A stretch of 64,000 bases of DNA from Uranotaenia lowii (Eukaryota; Arthropoda; Insecta; Diptera; Culicidae). Shown here in pieces: positions 10,359-22,090 of the stretch. Position numbers and translations under genes: made by a program. How positions within the stretch are numbered: position 1 is the stretch's first letter; every line of letters starts with the position of its first letter. Below the pieces are notes generated by a model that saw nothing but the letters and a program-made list of their open reading frames with translations, was not told where the DNA came from and searched no databases. The stretch spans positions 329,673,920 to 329,737,919 of the forward strand of contig NC_073692.1 in the NCBI RefSeq assembly GCF_029784155.1. The letters are read 5' to 3'.

Positions 10359-11301
10359 CCGTAATCCGGGATAATATTGATCACTTTTTTCAATATTTTT
10401 CGATTATTTTTCCTGTTAAGAAGAATGTGGCATGTTTCATATTTTTAAAACCAGTACTGGATTCCTATGAATGTAAAACGTGGTTGGAGAAATATTTTGG
10501 ACTACTTTAAATTTGATTTAAAAATCGATTTCGTCGCTGTTCAGGAATTGATGCTTTGGGGTTACATTGATCAGTCTTCATTTTGACGGTTTTAACGAGT
10601 TTTCTTGATCATAAAGGATACAAAACGCCTTCATAATTGTTTACGAATTCTATTTTATCAATTTTACCTTGCTTTTAAACGTTTTCTTTTAAAAAACATT
10701 TATAATCGAAAATAAACAATGGTGCGGCATACATCTAGGGGCAAAAATTAAAATGATTGCTAAATAGTTTTAGCTGCAAAATTAAAATGAAATTTTACCT
10801 TCACACATTCCCCTAGGCTCTCCCACTATTTCCAGTTTCATATATTCTTCTAGATAAATCATTTGATAAGATTCCTATCCGTTTGTCCAATAAGGGCTTA
10901 CTGTTGGAAAATGTCCTTACTTTTTAACAATCAAAAATTTATCATTAAATGACTATAAAAATAAAACTACAACTTTACATATACAAAGAATATAAGTAGT
11001 TCTTTCACATTCAACCACCCGTTTGCTTCTAAATACTTTTTGGTATCATCAGGAGAGCTGTTTGTTTGCGAGCCTTGGGAAAAATAGATATTTTAAGATT
11101 TTGAAATTACATTTTTAATTGAAGAAACCAAATTCAAATACAAACCAAATTTTGTCTATTTGATACTCAATTAATAGGCTTTCAAACGTAGAAAACAGTT
11201 TTTAAAAATTCAAACTATAGACTAAGTTATTGATGATAATGTGGAAAATTTATTGTTGGTCAAAGTTACCCCGGTGATCAATGTTACCCCGTTTTACGGT
11301 A
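10357..11301. mobile_element. TA-flanked MITE, CCGTAA family, 941 bp
   Basis: Element 10359-11299 is bounded by TA (10357-10358, 11300-11301). Terminal inverted repeats are about 26 bp with four mismatches: CCGTAATCCGGGATAATATT on the left against CCGTAAAACGGGGTAACATT on the right, both then TGATCAC. The motif GGGGTTACATTGATCA also occurs inside, near 10557-10573. TA duplication suggests a Tc1/mariner-type source. It has no transposase. Its end resembles that of the element at 51343. Confidence 0.82.
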
Positions 11302-12162
11302 TCTCAAACAAATATAACACAAGCTTTTTGAATAAACATTCAAAGTCCATAACACGGCATATTTTGATTAATGTCAGTTATGAGTTTCATGTGTGATTCG
11401 ACATTTGCCCTTCAAGAACCTCAGTCACAAATCGATGGACACATGCTGCAGTTGATAAACTTTCTTCATAAACATCAGCTTTCGTTGATGTGTTTTGGCG
11501 AACAATGAAGCAAGCTATTGCTGATCCCTATACAGAAGGTGTGCGCAAATGGCACTGACGAGTGTATTTGTGTCAAGGAATTTTCATCAGATTATCACAG
11601 GGGAACAGCATTGTTGGTGCCTGTGTTTTAACTGATTTTGGAAGATTTTATCGTCCTGAATTCAAAACGTTTATTATATTTCGTCTTTCACCTCTAGTTT
11701 ACATGAAAACTAAAAGCAGATTTTTAATTAATTCATCATCCTTCTTCCAATCCAGGAATCAGAACTCGCCTAGATGTTCTTGTTTCAGGGATACAATGAT
11801 TTAAAAAATTACAATTAATAAATTTTTGAAGATCGCGACTAATTTTGTCTTCTGAGCAAAAACTTTTTGAAGTTTTTTTTCTCAGTTAGTCAAAAAACGG
11901 GAATTTTGACAAAATTTTAAGAAATATGAAAACTAAATGAAATCTTTGATACTTTTCAAACCATAAGTCCAATCGTTTCGCAGTCAGTCGATAAATGAGC
12001 TAAAAACAAAAACACTCAAATACTCAAAGACTTTCTCAATTATATCACAGATAGTTGTAATCTTATCTATTCAAACATCTAGGTAAGTTCTGTTTTCTAG
12101 ATTGAATGAAGAATAATAAATTGATTCAAAATGTGCTTTAAATAATTCTGGCAATCCTCATC
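11302..12162. other. Unassigned AT-rich sequence
   Basis: No gene, terminal repeats or tandem array seen. The ORF at 11562-11804 has no recognisable content. Confidence 0.4.
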
Positions 12163-12714
12163 TTGAAAACCTGCTTGCTTAGCCGCTCCGATTTTATATC
12201 ATTTTCACCTGAAAACCTGCCCAAAGCTTCCGTTGCTCGCAACTTAATTATAACGGGTATCTCTGAACTACGCAATGAGATATTACCAGAAGTTGTTCAA
12301 AAAATTCTATCTGCGTTCAGATCTAGAATCCTTGTAGACTCTATTGTCTCATGTGAGAGATTTAAATCTAACGCTTCAACAAAAACATACCACCTATTCG
12401 TGTTGTTCTAAGTAATCCGTCTACTAAAATTTAAGGTTCTTGAGGACAAACGTAGATATGGTCGTCTACACGTGAGTGAGCTTAAGATAGCTACCTCAGA
12501 ATCTCAACTCTGTCAATCTAACGTTTCTGTTCGAAGTGAAATAACTCCCCTCAATTATGGACTCCTCCAAGAATTGCAACGCAAGCAAAAACAGCTTAAT
12601 ATTGCTTACATCTGGCCAGGTGCTGATGGAAATATACTTTTGAAAAGGACTCCAAATTCTAAACCAATTGCAATTCGATCTCATTCTGATATGAAGAATA
12701 TTTTAAAGCAATGA
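12163..12714 (+). pseudogene. LINE ORF1-like fragment
   Basis: Two frames (12163-12411 and 12472-12714) read as one decayed protein. The first has NLIITGISE and a helix EILPEVVQKIL, then a cysteine motif region. The second has KVLEDKRRYGRLHVSEL just upstream and ITPLNYGLLQELQRKQKQLN, YIWPGADGNILLKR and IAIRSHSDM. This pattern (helical R/K segment, then Y-x-W-x-x-x-G-x-I-L-x-R, then I-x-S) is the C-terminal domain of ORF1 proteins of many insect LINEs, related to baculovirus FP25K-like domains. Stops and a frameshift near 12410-12470 show it is dead. Confidence 0.6.
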
Positions 12715-12871
12715 AATTGCTAAGTACTGATGCCTAGACCCAACTCCATATGGCCGATGAATCGCTGACAAATGTTAGTACAAATATCTTCTGCTAATCT
12801 GTAGATGATATTTTACCCATCAATCTACACATGAAAACCCCAGAAAAACAAAAAAACAAAAACGTTTATCC

Positions 12872-13098
12872 TGGAATCCACATATATCTAACCTTATTAA
12901 AAACTGTGCTCCTATCTGTGGAATCATTCGTAAATTTTCATACTTCATGCCAAGACATGTCTTACTGAACCTATATAATTAATAGCTTTGTACACAGTCG
13001 ATATACGTACGCTATAAGTGCCTGGGGACATACAAATGTATCCAATTTATTGATATTGAAGATTCAGCATGTTACCGTTCTGAAATATTTCAAATCAT
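12872..13098 (+). pseudogene. LINE reverse transcriptase C-terminal fragment
   Basis: The first frame reads WNPHISNLIKNCAPICGIIR then KFSYFMPRHVLLNLY. After a stop and frameshift near 12980 it reads FVHSRYTYAISAWGH. This is the thumb region after RT motif E in Jockey/CR1/L2-type LINEs (W-x-x-H-I-x-x-L ... PR-x-V-L-x-x-L-Y ... F-x-HS-R-x-x-Y). It lies 150 bases after the ORF1-like fragment on the same strand, so most of ORF2 has been deleted. The family is not resolved. Confidence 0.65.
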
Positions 13099-13100
13099 GG

Positions 13101-14440
13101 AGAGTAAATTGAACTAACAAAACTTATCACTGTTGAGAAAAACAGACAGACCCTACAGATGTCAAATTTTGGATCGACAAACCTTGAAGCTCAGCGTAGC
13201 TGTCAAACTCAGTAAATGACCATTTCCGCTTAGACTCATTCTACTCGTGAAATCCGTACAACATGCATGCAAAGGTGGAAGGAGAACTTTAAGTGTTCCT
13301 TTAAAGTGTACAGAAACAGCTCCTTAACCTGTGATCAACGAATGCAAGCTGCGCTGAACAGCACAGTTTAAGGAACAGAACCCTCCAGCGTCACCGCGCG
13401 AGTGCATCCGGAGCAATCAACAAAACGTCTGCAATTCCCACCAGACTACCTGAATCGCATGAAGTGCATGTCAGGACACTCAGTTCAACCGAATTAACAC
13501 CTCAGTGTATCCGGAGCAAAGCGTTAAATACTTGCCAATCCTACCAGACCACTTAGAACGCTTGAAAACGCATAAAGTAGCAGACAGGGAACGTAGTTCG
13601 CCACAAACCGTACGTGATTGCAAAGCGTCGATTGCTAGTACCAGGCTACGTACATCGCATGAATACGAGCTGTGTAGCAGGAACCATCATATACGGAAAA
13701 ACACGAGTTAGATCATTACTAAAAGATAAGCAAGGCCGATGATCGAGGTCATACAAAATCCAATTGGAATCTCGAATGCAGCTCCGTAAGGCCATAATTG
13801 ACGATAGGAAAACAAGCCCTCCAGAGAGGACTAAGACATCGTGCTGGAGCAGATCCCACGACAGAATTTTGTGACCCATCCTAAAATCCAACACACATGA
13901 GAACATCGTGGTAAAGAATCGCCTCTCTATACGTATTCAACGCCACCAAGGTGCACCCGATAGGGCGGGCAAGAGAACGATTCAGTTAGTGAGCAGATCA
14001 GTCGGGAACGCGCACGGTAATTTGTCGTGGTCATTTATCGTCGATAACGAACGTCTTCGCGTCCGAAAAGGAAATCGATTCCGAAAGGAATGTGCATGCT
14101 GCATGGATCGGGTGCGCAGATAGCCGAAGTGTGTGATGTGTGGAGCTGCATGTTGGCAAATTGAGGCCAATAATTCCCATGTGCATGAATGGGAATTAGT
14201 GAGACGGGATCGAAGGCAGTGCACTGGTATTCGTGAAATAAGCAAGAGCGCGATCAGTAGTCGGAGAACGGATCGCAATTGATCATCGGAGAGCCGGTGA
14301 CAGGGAAAAATCTCACAAACACCAGCACGCCATATGGTGCATTTCCCACGTTTGTTTTGATTCTTCCTTCTTTGCCGGAGTTAAAGAAGAAAAGAAATCA
14401 ACACCAGCTGTCCTTCATATGTGCATTATGGGAGAAGGAG
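13101..14440. other. GC-richer decayed block with a repeated peptide-like segment
   Basis: Base composition differs clearly from the surroundings. A segment occurs twice about 118 bases apart: 13391-13459 and 13509-13577, both readable as V-(H/Y)-P-E-Q-S then L-P, D-(Y/H)-L-(N/E)-R. Frames at 13505-13711 and 13908-14123 are open but match nothing I know. The block could be the 5' leader or tail of a decayed retrotransposon. No promoter, terminal repeats or splice pattern is convincing. Confidence 0.3.
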
Positions 14441-15687
14441 CGTATCTAGGCAAGTAATTAAACACTAGGCATAAGATCATTTCAAGGCAAATCAAAACCA
14501 TTTGGAATTGTTTCCTTTTAAGAAACCACAGTTTGCATGAAATGTGCACTGTGATATAGAATTATAGAATCATGTTCGATAAAATTTTTGTTTATGTGTG
14601 AATCATTATTATAGAAGAATAACAATTTGAGTCAAAGCTAAAGAGAGTTGGTAACGTTTAATATAAACAAATACTATGAATGAAATCTTTACGGCAATAA
14701 GACTATGATAAAGTTTTCAAGTCACTTTAATCATTTGGCAATTAATTTAAAGGCAAACAAATACTGTGAGTCAAAAGAGTCGGTAATAAGCAGAACAGAT
14801 GTTTAAAATCTATATTTAAACTTCCTTTCATGTATCCTAGCTTAGAATTTAATAAACTGTCAGATCATAATATCCTATCCTGCTTGAGAGACTTGTAAAC
14901 GTTAATTCAAAACCCATTTCGGAGATTCTGATTCCATAATTCCATAAACAAAATTGCATTCCGATTTCCGTATTTCGGATTCTGTATCCAGTTCAAGATT
15001 CTTGATTTTCAGTTCAAATAATCATAAGAAATTAGATATAAACAGCTGCTTTTTTTTTTAAAATAATTAAATTTATTTAAAACTAATGTTCAGGTATACA
15101 ACAAATAACATTTAATTTCCAGTCTTTCTTACAGCATTTAAAAAAACTCATTAAGGATTTTTTCAACAAATAATCAGCTTATTACCGAATTCAATACTTG
15201 ACAATTTTATTTTGTTCCATCTTACATTTCTAATTTCTTTTTTTTAATATATAAAAATGAGGATCTATTATCCTCAAATTGGACGATATCGCTGTGGTCA
15301 CTAACCATATTGAAGCCATACTGATTCAAATTTTGTTTTGCCTTTCATACCAAATTTAAATCATTTTGAGGTCAAATGCATTTTCAATATTTTAATAATA
15401 GTTTTCTGAATATGGAAAAAGGAAAAAAATAGTGTTATATTCAAATAAGAGGTTCTTAATCTTAATTCTTACACAAAATTAAAAAATTTGAACTTTCGAA
15501 GGGATTCGAGATAAACCATCCAATAGGATGACAATCCCTGAAAAAAAAATTGGAGCTTCGAAATGGCAATCCAAAATTGAAAAGTAATATTCAGATATTT
15601 AAAATAAATATTTTGACTCTGGAGATTCGGATACTGAATCAGGTTCAGAATTCAGATTTAGAATGCAGATTCAAAATTCAGAAAAAG
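14441..15687. repeat. AT-rich dispersed repeat (GATTC/AATTC-rich), left part
   Basis: From about 14920 the text is rich in GATTC/AATTCAG words, including GGATTCTGTATCCAGTTCA near 14980. The same phrase recurs at about 38280, so this is a dispersed family. The retroposon at 15704 has landed in it. No gene is seen. Confidence 0.4.
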
Positions 15688-15703
15688 GTTTACTTTAATT
15701 TTT
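15688..15703. repeat. 16-bp target duplication, left
   Basis: GTTTACTTTAATTTTT at 15688-15703 recurs exactly at 17241-17256, directly after an A-rich tail. It brackets the whole inverted structure 15704-17240 and shows that it arrived as one insertion by target-primed reverse transcription. Confidence 0.85.
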
Positions 15704-15850
15704 AAACTGTGACCCAAAGATGGGTCTTGACTCAAACATTCAGTCAGCGAAACTTTTTTTTTTTGTAAAGAAATGAATCCAACTTAGATGAAATTTCAGG
15801 GACTAGAAAGGGAAAATTGATGTTGAAAAACATGCGAAAAAAATTCGCCT

Positions 15851-15926
15851 TGTCTCCCGGTGAGACTTGAACCCACATCTTGCGCCTCTCCGGGGCCCAT
15901 GTATTAACATTCTACTACAGGAGACC
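15851..15926 (-). repeat. tRNA-like module 1
   Basis: Reading on the minus strand: a 7-bp acceptor-like stem (GTCTCCT with GGGAGAC), an A-box-like TAGTAGAATG, and a T arm GTGGG-TTCAAGT-CTCAC with a B-box-like GGTTCAAGTCT. The D and anticodon arms are poor, so it is a SINE head and not a working tRNA gene. Confidence 0.7.
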
Positions 15927-16357
15927 AACCTGGCGTATGAATATTATACTGGTTGAGTGTCGATGTCTATCGGAATGAAGGGAATAGTTCTCCCATGTGA
16001 TCATAATCATTTTTCTTGGTCTATTTCTATTCCCATCTTTTCATCTTACGGTAGTTGGACTCAAATTTGGATATTTTAGGCACGGCAAGATTTGCATTGC
16101 CTTCTCATATACTGCACGGGTTGTCAGTTATGATGAGAAATGATGCGTTTGCCGTATTTGGATATCCAACCAAATTCGGTGTTTGGCACCGCCTTATTTT
16201 CTATTTTTAAACTGTGACCCAAAGATGGGTCTTGACTCAAACATTCAGTCAGCGAAACTTTTTTTTTTTTTGTAAAGAAATGAATCCAACTTAGATGAAA
16301 TTTCAGGGACTAGAAAGGGAAAATTGATGTTGAAAAACATGCGAAAAAAATTCGCCT

Positions 16358-16433
16358 TGTCTCCCGGTGAGACTTGAACCCACATCTTGCGCCTCTCCGG
16401 GGCCCATGTATTAACATTCTACTACAGGAGACC
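16358..16433 (-). repeat. tRNA-like module 2
   Basis: Same sequence and orientation as module 1, 507 bases downstream. The inversion point of the whole structure lies just after its end, at about 16437. Confidence 0.7.
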
Positions 16434-16560
16434 AACCGTAAGATGAAAAGATGGGAATAGAAATAGACCAAGAAAAATGATTATGATCACATGGGAGAAC
16501 TATTCCCTTCATTCCGATAGACATCGACACTCAACCAGTATAATATTCATACGCCAGGTT

Positions 16561-16636
16561 GGTCTCCTGTAGTAGAATGTTAATACATGGGCCCCGGAGA
16601 GGCGCAAGATGTGGGTTCAAGTCTCACCGGGAGACA
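16561..16636 (+). repeat. tRNA-like module 3
   Basis: Inverted copy of modules 1 and 2, with A-box-like and B-box-like elements in plus orientation. Confidence 0.7.
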
Positions 16637-17063
16637 AGGCGAATTTTTTTCGCATGTTTTTCAACATCAATTTTCCCTTTCTAGTCCCTGAAATTTCATC
16701 TAAGTTGGATTCATTTCTTTACAAAAAAAAAGTTTCGCTGACTGAATGTTTGAGTCAAGACCCATCTTTGGGTCACAGTTTAAAAATAGAAAATAAGGCG
16801 GTGCCAAACACCGAATTTGGTTGGATATCCAAATACGGCAAACGCATCATTTCTCATCATAACTGACAACCCGTGCAGTATATGAGAAGGCAATGCAAAT
16901 CTTGCCGTGCCTAAAATATCCAAATTTGAGTCCAACTACCGTAAGATGAAAAGATGGGAATAGAAATAGACCAAGAAAAATGATTATGATCACATGGGAG
17001 AACTATTCCCTTCATTCCGATAGACATCGACACTCAACCAGTATAATATTCATACGCCAGGTT

Positions 17064-17139
17064 GGTCTCCTGTAGTAGAATGTTAATACATGGGCCCCGG
17101 AGAGGCGCAAGATGTGGGTTCAAGTCTCACCGGGAGACA
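17064..17139 (+). repeat. tRNA-like module 4
   Basis: Plus-strand copy 503 bases after module 3. Its tail leads to the A-rich end at 17226-17240 and the 16-bp target duplication. Confidence 0.7.
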
Positions 17140-17308
17140 AGGCGAATTTTTTTCGCATGTTTTTCAACATCAATTTTCCCTTTCTAGTCCCTGAAATTTC
17201 ATCTAAGTTGGATTCATTTCTTTACAAAAAATAAAAAAAAGTTTACTTTAATTTTTTCTACAATTTTCAATCTACATAAATTGTTGAGGAATTCAAGATA
17301 TCATGAAC

Positions 17309-18812
17309 TTAACACTTTGCGGATCAAAAACGAGATATCTTTTTTTTCGCTGTGTGCTACACTTCGAAGTTTAACGTGTGGCATAACTCGAATGGACAAA
17401 GTTTGAGTATTAAACTTTATTTAACCAAATTCGACACAACATGTGCCGTAGCTTAAGAATGCTAAATTTGTTAAATTTAGTCCAGGGGTTTCTGAGATAA
17501 ATGCCGTATTTCAGTTTTTCTCGTCATAGATTTCTTCGCGGTTCTTAATAAGTTAAGATTTCTTGTCAATTCAATTTCCAGATTTAAATTTTTTAAACAA
17601 ATTTAGTTTGTAAAATACAATTCAATTGAAGATCAGAAATAAAAGGTAAAATTTGAGTTCTTTGGTTTATCCGAAAACCCCAAATTTTATTTAAAAAATC
17701 ATCGAAAGGATTTTTATTACGGAATTGATTTTTTAAGAAAAATATTTAGTGTTAATCTTTAACTTAAATTCTGCACAAATGTGCTACGAATCGGAAATTA
17801 TCTTGCGAGATTAAAAGGCGCAAACTATACCGTCGGCACTTAAGCGCCATCCACTAAGAGTAGATGTGCCAACGGTCATCAATCAGTTAGCCCGGACTCT
17901 TACCCCAGGGGGGGACAATTTAAATTTGCGCGGATCTCGTTTGTTGAAACTAGGCAATCTCAAGGGAAATATCGGAAGTATAGCGAACAAATTTTAGAAG
18001 TAAAATAAACTTACCGACGACGCGCCAATCACTTCCGTCAAGCGTCTTAGCGCAGACCTTCAATTGGCCTCCAAGGACCAGGTTCAACAACCAGTAGGCA
18101 CTTCCGCTACCCGAAATTCCGTTAACCGAACCGAATGCACAACAATAACGTGTCGGAGACTACCAGCTTCAGCAATTATTAGATTTCCGATTCTATATTC
18201 CAACGACTACGGACTACGAATTTTCCGATTTCTGAGCGACTTTTCCAATCAGTGTCTCGAATATTAAGAGACCGGTTTTCAGTTTCCCAGCTAGCTAGAA
18301 GGCTTCCCGATCGCATCCCCCTATGAGGTTGGCTTCGGGTTTTTGCCAAGACAATGCTAGTAGATCGCGCGCGAAATTCCAGCATTTCTTCTCAGCGGTT
18401 GTATGGACGCTACACCGACAAGCCATTTTACTTCTGGTAGCCCTCTTGACGTCGGATCGTGAAGTTCAATCCGCTTCAACAGGGCCGGTTCATTATTCGC
18501 TACCTAGAGATATTAAACTTGAGATTGCCAGTAAAAAGAATTCAAATATAAAAATAAGTGGCAACGCAACAATGTTTATATTTTCTCAGTGTATTGTTCA
18601 ACATTATCAATACATTTTGGACACCAAGATTCGGCAAAATATTGCTAATTTAATATAGATATTTGAGTGACGTGAAGTGTGGCGGTATTTTTTTTTTTAG
18701 AATTGGGTTTCGATATTAGATTCATATCGATTGAACTATGCTGTTTGATGGAGCATACTAGTGACAAGCGAAAAACAAGGGATAAACTCGTATTTGGTCC
18801 GCAATGTGTTAA
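17309..18812. mobile_element. TTAA-flanked element, 1,496 bp
   Basis: Element 17313-18808 is bounded by TTAA (17309-17312, 18809-18812). Inverted ends are 22 bp with three mismatches: CACTTTGCGGATCAAAAACG against CACATTGCGGACCAAATACG, both then AG. This fits piggyBac-like insertion. The core 17820-18500 is GC-richer than the flanks and may be captured DNA. On the minus strand CGTCG|GTAAGTTT (near 18012) is a good splice donor. No transposase is present. Confidence 0.75.
17820..18500 (-). other. GC-richer core, possible captured exon
   Basis: A non-repetitive-looking block inside the TTAA-flanked element. It includes a minus-strand donor-like site near 18012 and a minus frame at 18179-18385 of unknown content. 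It may be a fragment of host DNA or the 5' part of a lost transposase gene. I cannot decide which. Confidence 0.25.
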
Positions 18813-21400
18813 TATTTCAGTTTTTTAAGCCAAAATTCATGCTAAAATCATTAATTTGGTTCAAGTTTGCATCAATAAAGATTTTTGCGAAGATCCGATG
18901 CTTTTTATCTCTTCCTTTTTTTTGAAAATTTGATTTTTTTTTTCATCAAAGGTTAAAATCTTTGAATTAACAAAATAATTAGTAAGATCGAGATTGTTTT
19001 ATATGCGTATAGAATATTTTTTTAAGGAAAGGAGGCTTCTCCTAAAAAAAAAGCTTATTTTATGTCCAAATCAACTCTACCAGAGTCTTAAACAAATTCA
19101 AAGACTTTAACCACTGATGAAAGTTAATTTAGCTCCCCTTTAAGGTTTAGGAAAAAAAGTTACGATTTAAAACAAAAACTGTTAATGTCAAAATACTTAA
19201 TAGTGAATAATCATATAGTTACAAACATAGATTGTTTTAATTCTTTTTCTGTTCGTGAATTGTTGGGCGAAAAATCATAGATAAAAATCAGTCACCAAAA
19301 CCAAACCCCCCCCCCCCCCCACCCTTCGGGTTTTATTTGAAATTTCGAAGAGGGAAGGGGGGATGGTGACAATTAAGGAAATTGATATTTGTTCCAGTCT
19401 TATAGAAATTATAAATTTGTTATCATAACTTTGATTGAAGCTAGCTAATTGACCGTACATTCTAGTTTTTTTTTAAAGAAACATTTAATTTGATAGGACT
19501 TTCATGTGCCAAAATTTCAGACTTGTCTATTTTGTTATTAAGTTGTATAGAAAGTCGCTTTTGGTAAAATGTGGTAAACGGGCACCCGTGCCCTATTTTA
19601 CTCAATCCGCCATTACTCAGTAGTTCTGTCAACAAGATGGCAATATCAAGAAGCTCGCAAAACTGTTGAGGAACAGCTGCGACACAGATAAACAAACTTC
19701 GAACAAGTTGGGCTACATCAATATCTACTGGCCATGATGAACAAGGGCATAACACATTGCTTGTCTCTTACTTTCACAAACTCTAACTTGAATGATTTCA
19801 TATGCAGTGGCCGTGGCAGGAAAAGTTTATGGCAAATGTCACACCGGCTGAGAGAAAAAATATTACACAACTTTCCAAATCCGAATTAATAATGCTGAGC
19901 CATCGTTCTGATTCTCGCTGTTTGCCAAACGACTAGTTGGGGGTGAATTGTCTGTCTCTAGGATGACGATCCTAATTGCAAGCGGAACATATTGTGATAT
20001 GTACTGAAGTTATCGCCTCCCAGTTCCAAATGATAAACCCCACAAGCAGCAAACGGTGATGACATGATAAGCTTACCGTCCTACTATGAATCCATTTTTC
20101 CTCCGTGGCAGGAAGTTCTGTTTTCCCTTTAAATGAATCCGATGAGCCCACCACATTCTGCAGCCCTGACGATTCTGAAGGTGACGAAAAAATGTTCCGC
20201 AGCACCTTAAATCGCTTGGATAAATAAACGTGTCAGAAACACCGAATATCATTATCTTTCCGGCTGGAACGCGACTCTGTTGCCATACGTATTTATATGT
20301 AATGCCACGGCTCAGGGATGATGGTTTGCTCATATCCGAACACCGCAGGGGATGATGATGATGGCTACAAATTTACGTTGTTGGGACACTCCGAACTCGC
20401 TGATCGTCAACGCACGGCTGAGTTCGAGACTTATTACCGGTGCTATGTCACCGACAACGAACCTTAACCGAATTTCCCCAACTCTAAATGGTTTCCACCC
20501 ACACCCCAGAACCAGGAACGGTGAAATGAACTAATAACATATTCAAAATTATCTAATCTGCTGTTGCCTTGCTTAGGTGGAAAAGTCACTGAAGCAGGGG
20601 AGCACAGAATATCAACAAATCAAGAGATTGTTTGAATAACAGCAACAGAAGCGCAATTAAAAACATCAGCACGTGCCATCGTTTTAATGGCGGGTGCCGA
20701 GTTTGGGGGATTGAAATATTAATAACGCCCACGGGATATGCTGATACCGGTCATTTGATTTTGAGGTTTGAGGAAATTCGAGAAAACAATAAACTTGAAC
20801 AGTGCAGTCGTCAAGTTAGATTTAACGACTGATAACGAGCTTCTTCAAGCAGAATGCCCTAAGTATCAAAGAATATGTAGGTATATGTTACTTGTTATTA
20901 ATTTTATTTGTTTCGATTGTATTTGATCGACAGCAAAACAAATGAATTATTTTTACCGTATTTCATTTTCTCAAAAGCAGAGGTATTTCTTTTTTTACCT
21001 ACTATACTGGTTTTGTTTTGGTACTGGACTAGTACTCTATTTGATAATTTATTAATTTGACTATGCTAATCAGAAAAAACGGAACCAATTCTATTTAACT
21101 GTTAAAAAAAAAGAGCAAACAAGTTTATGCTTAAAAAAATTACCAAAGAACGATAATACCTCAACAATTCGTGTGTTTAGTTCATTTAACTGACAAATTG
21201 TTTTATTCTTATAAGGCCGGGACAAATTTGAAATCTTTCATACGTTTCTCGGAGTTGCAACAGCACGAAGTTGAAACATCAAAATCGAAATAAATTGGAA
21301 TAACTTGGTCTTGGCTTCTATGCAACCAAATTGTGTGCAAAATATGTCGCACAAAATCGAAAAATCAACTTATTAGAATCCTAACAATGAAAAGTGGTGT
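18813..21400. other. Unassigned sequence
   Basis: A C15 tract lies at 19306-19320. The stretch 19800-20560 has balanced composition and no repeat features, so it could be single-copy intron or intergenic DNA. ORFs at 19462-19755 (minus) and 20352-20534 have no recognisable content. No gene is supported. Confidence 0.35.
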
Positions 21401-21469
21401 TCTTTCAAGGTGAAAACATTTCATGATTATGAAATTTTATACCTAGACAGAAAGATATATAAACGGAAA

Positions 21470-22090
21470 GAAAAATCATGGTAACCGTTACCATATTCGA
21501 AGGTAAATTTAAAAATAAAAACAGATGGATTTTTTGAGTACGTTTTTCTTTACCTTGAACTAAAGATTTGTCAAAATTGCCATGTGAACGTGTTATGGTG
21601 CGTTATGGCAGAATGACGATCAATTTTACTGTGCCATGGTATTTAAGACGAAAATATGGTAATTTATGCATTGCTATGCTTTCAATGAAACCTTTCAAAC
21701 ATTCGAAATGCTATTTTATTTCTCAATCTATTTGATTATTGCAATAAGATAATCTTTGAAATGCGCAAGGATTAGAAACTAATGCGTCAAAACCAAAATT
21801 GATGAAGGTTCCTTGATATTTCGTTGATGTTTCATGCATTCGGGATTATAATGGCTTCCTGTGGATAAATTATTAGTTAGTAATAATAAAATGAACTGGT
21901 AGATGAAACAAAGTGCAGGATGACTAAACAAAAGCATTGTCTATACTGATTACATGGTAAAATCTACCAGAGTATTGTCACGATAACCAAAACTTTCCGC
22001 ATAGTAGAATTGGACCTATTTTTAATACGGGATTACCATATTTTTTGGCCGCATGGTAAAATTAACTAAAAGAATGTTAAAATAGTCGAA
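21470..22090. repeat. ATGGTAA/TTACCAT-rich repeat, probable MITE
   Basis: ATGGTAA and its complement TTACCAT recur (about 21478-21495, 21950-21985, 22030-22055), as do the phrases ATGGTAAAATCTACCAGAG and GGTAAAATTAACTA. This style matches a common mosquito inverted-repeat family, from memory. I could not fix the ends. Confidence 0.35.

Larger units (their letters stand above)
15704..17240 (+). mobile_element. Inverted, multimeric tRNA-headed retroposon
   Basis: A unit of about 505 bp (linker, tRNA-like head, tail ending in A-run) is present as two minus-strand copies followed by two plus-strand copies. The minus half is 15704-16437, the switch point is near 16437, and the plus half is 16438-17240 ending in AAATAAAAAAAA. 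The two halves are near-perfect inverted repeats of about 0.7 kb around a single 120-bp linker. The 16-bp duplication and A-tail on the right imply retrotransposition of a tandem multimer with 5' inversion (twin priming). An assembly foldback would not give a flanking duplication. No protein is encoded; the 16609-16866 frame is incidental. Confidence 0.8.

Noticed and set aside
16609..16866. 85-codon frame in the inverted retroposon
   Set aside because: It crosses the tRNA-like head and tail of a SINE unit, has no ATG context, and no known domain.
15851..17139. Four functional tRNA genes
   Set aside because: Acceptor and T arms fit, but the D and anticodon arms do not, and each sits inside a dispersed retroposon unit. 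They are SINE heads.
15704..17240. Assembly foldback artefact
   Set aside because: A read-level foldback would not create an exact 16-bp flanking duplication with an A-tail at one end. Still worth a long-read check.
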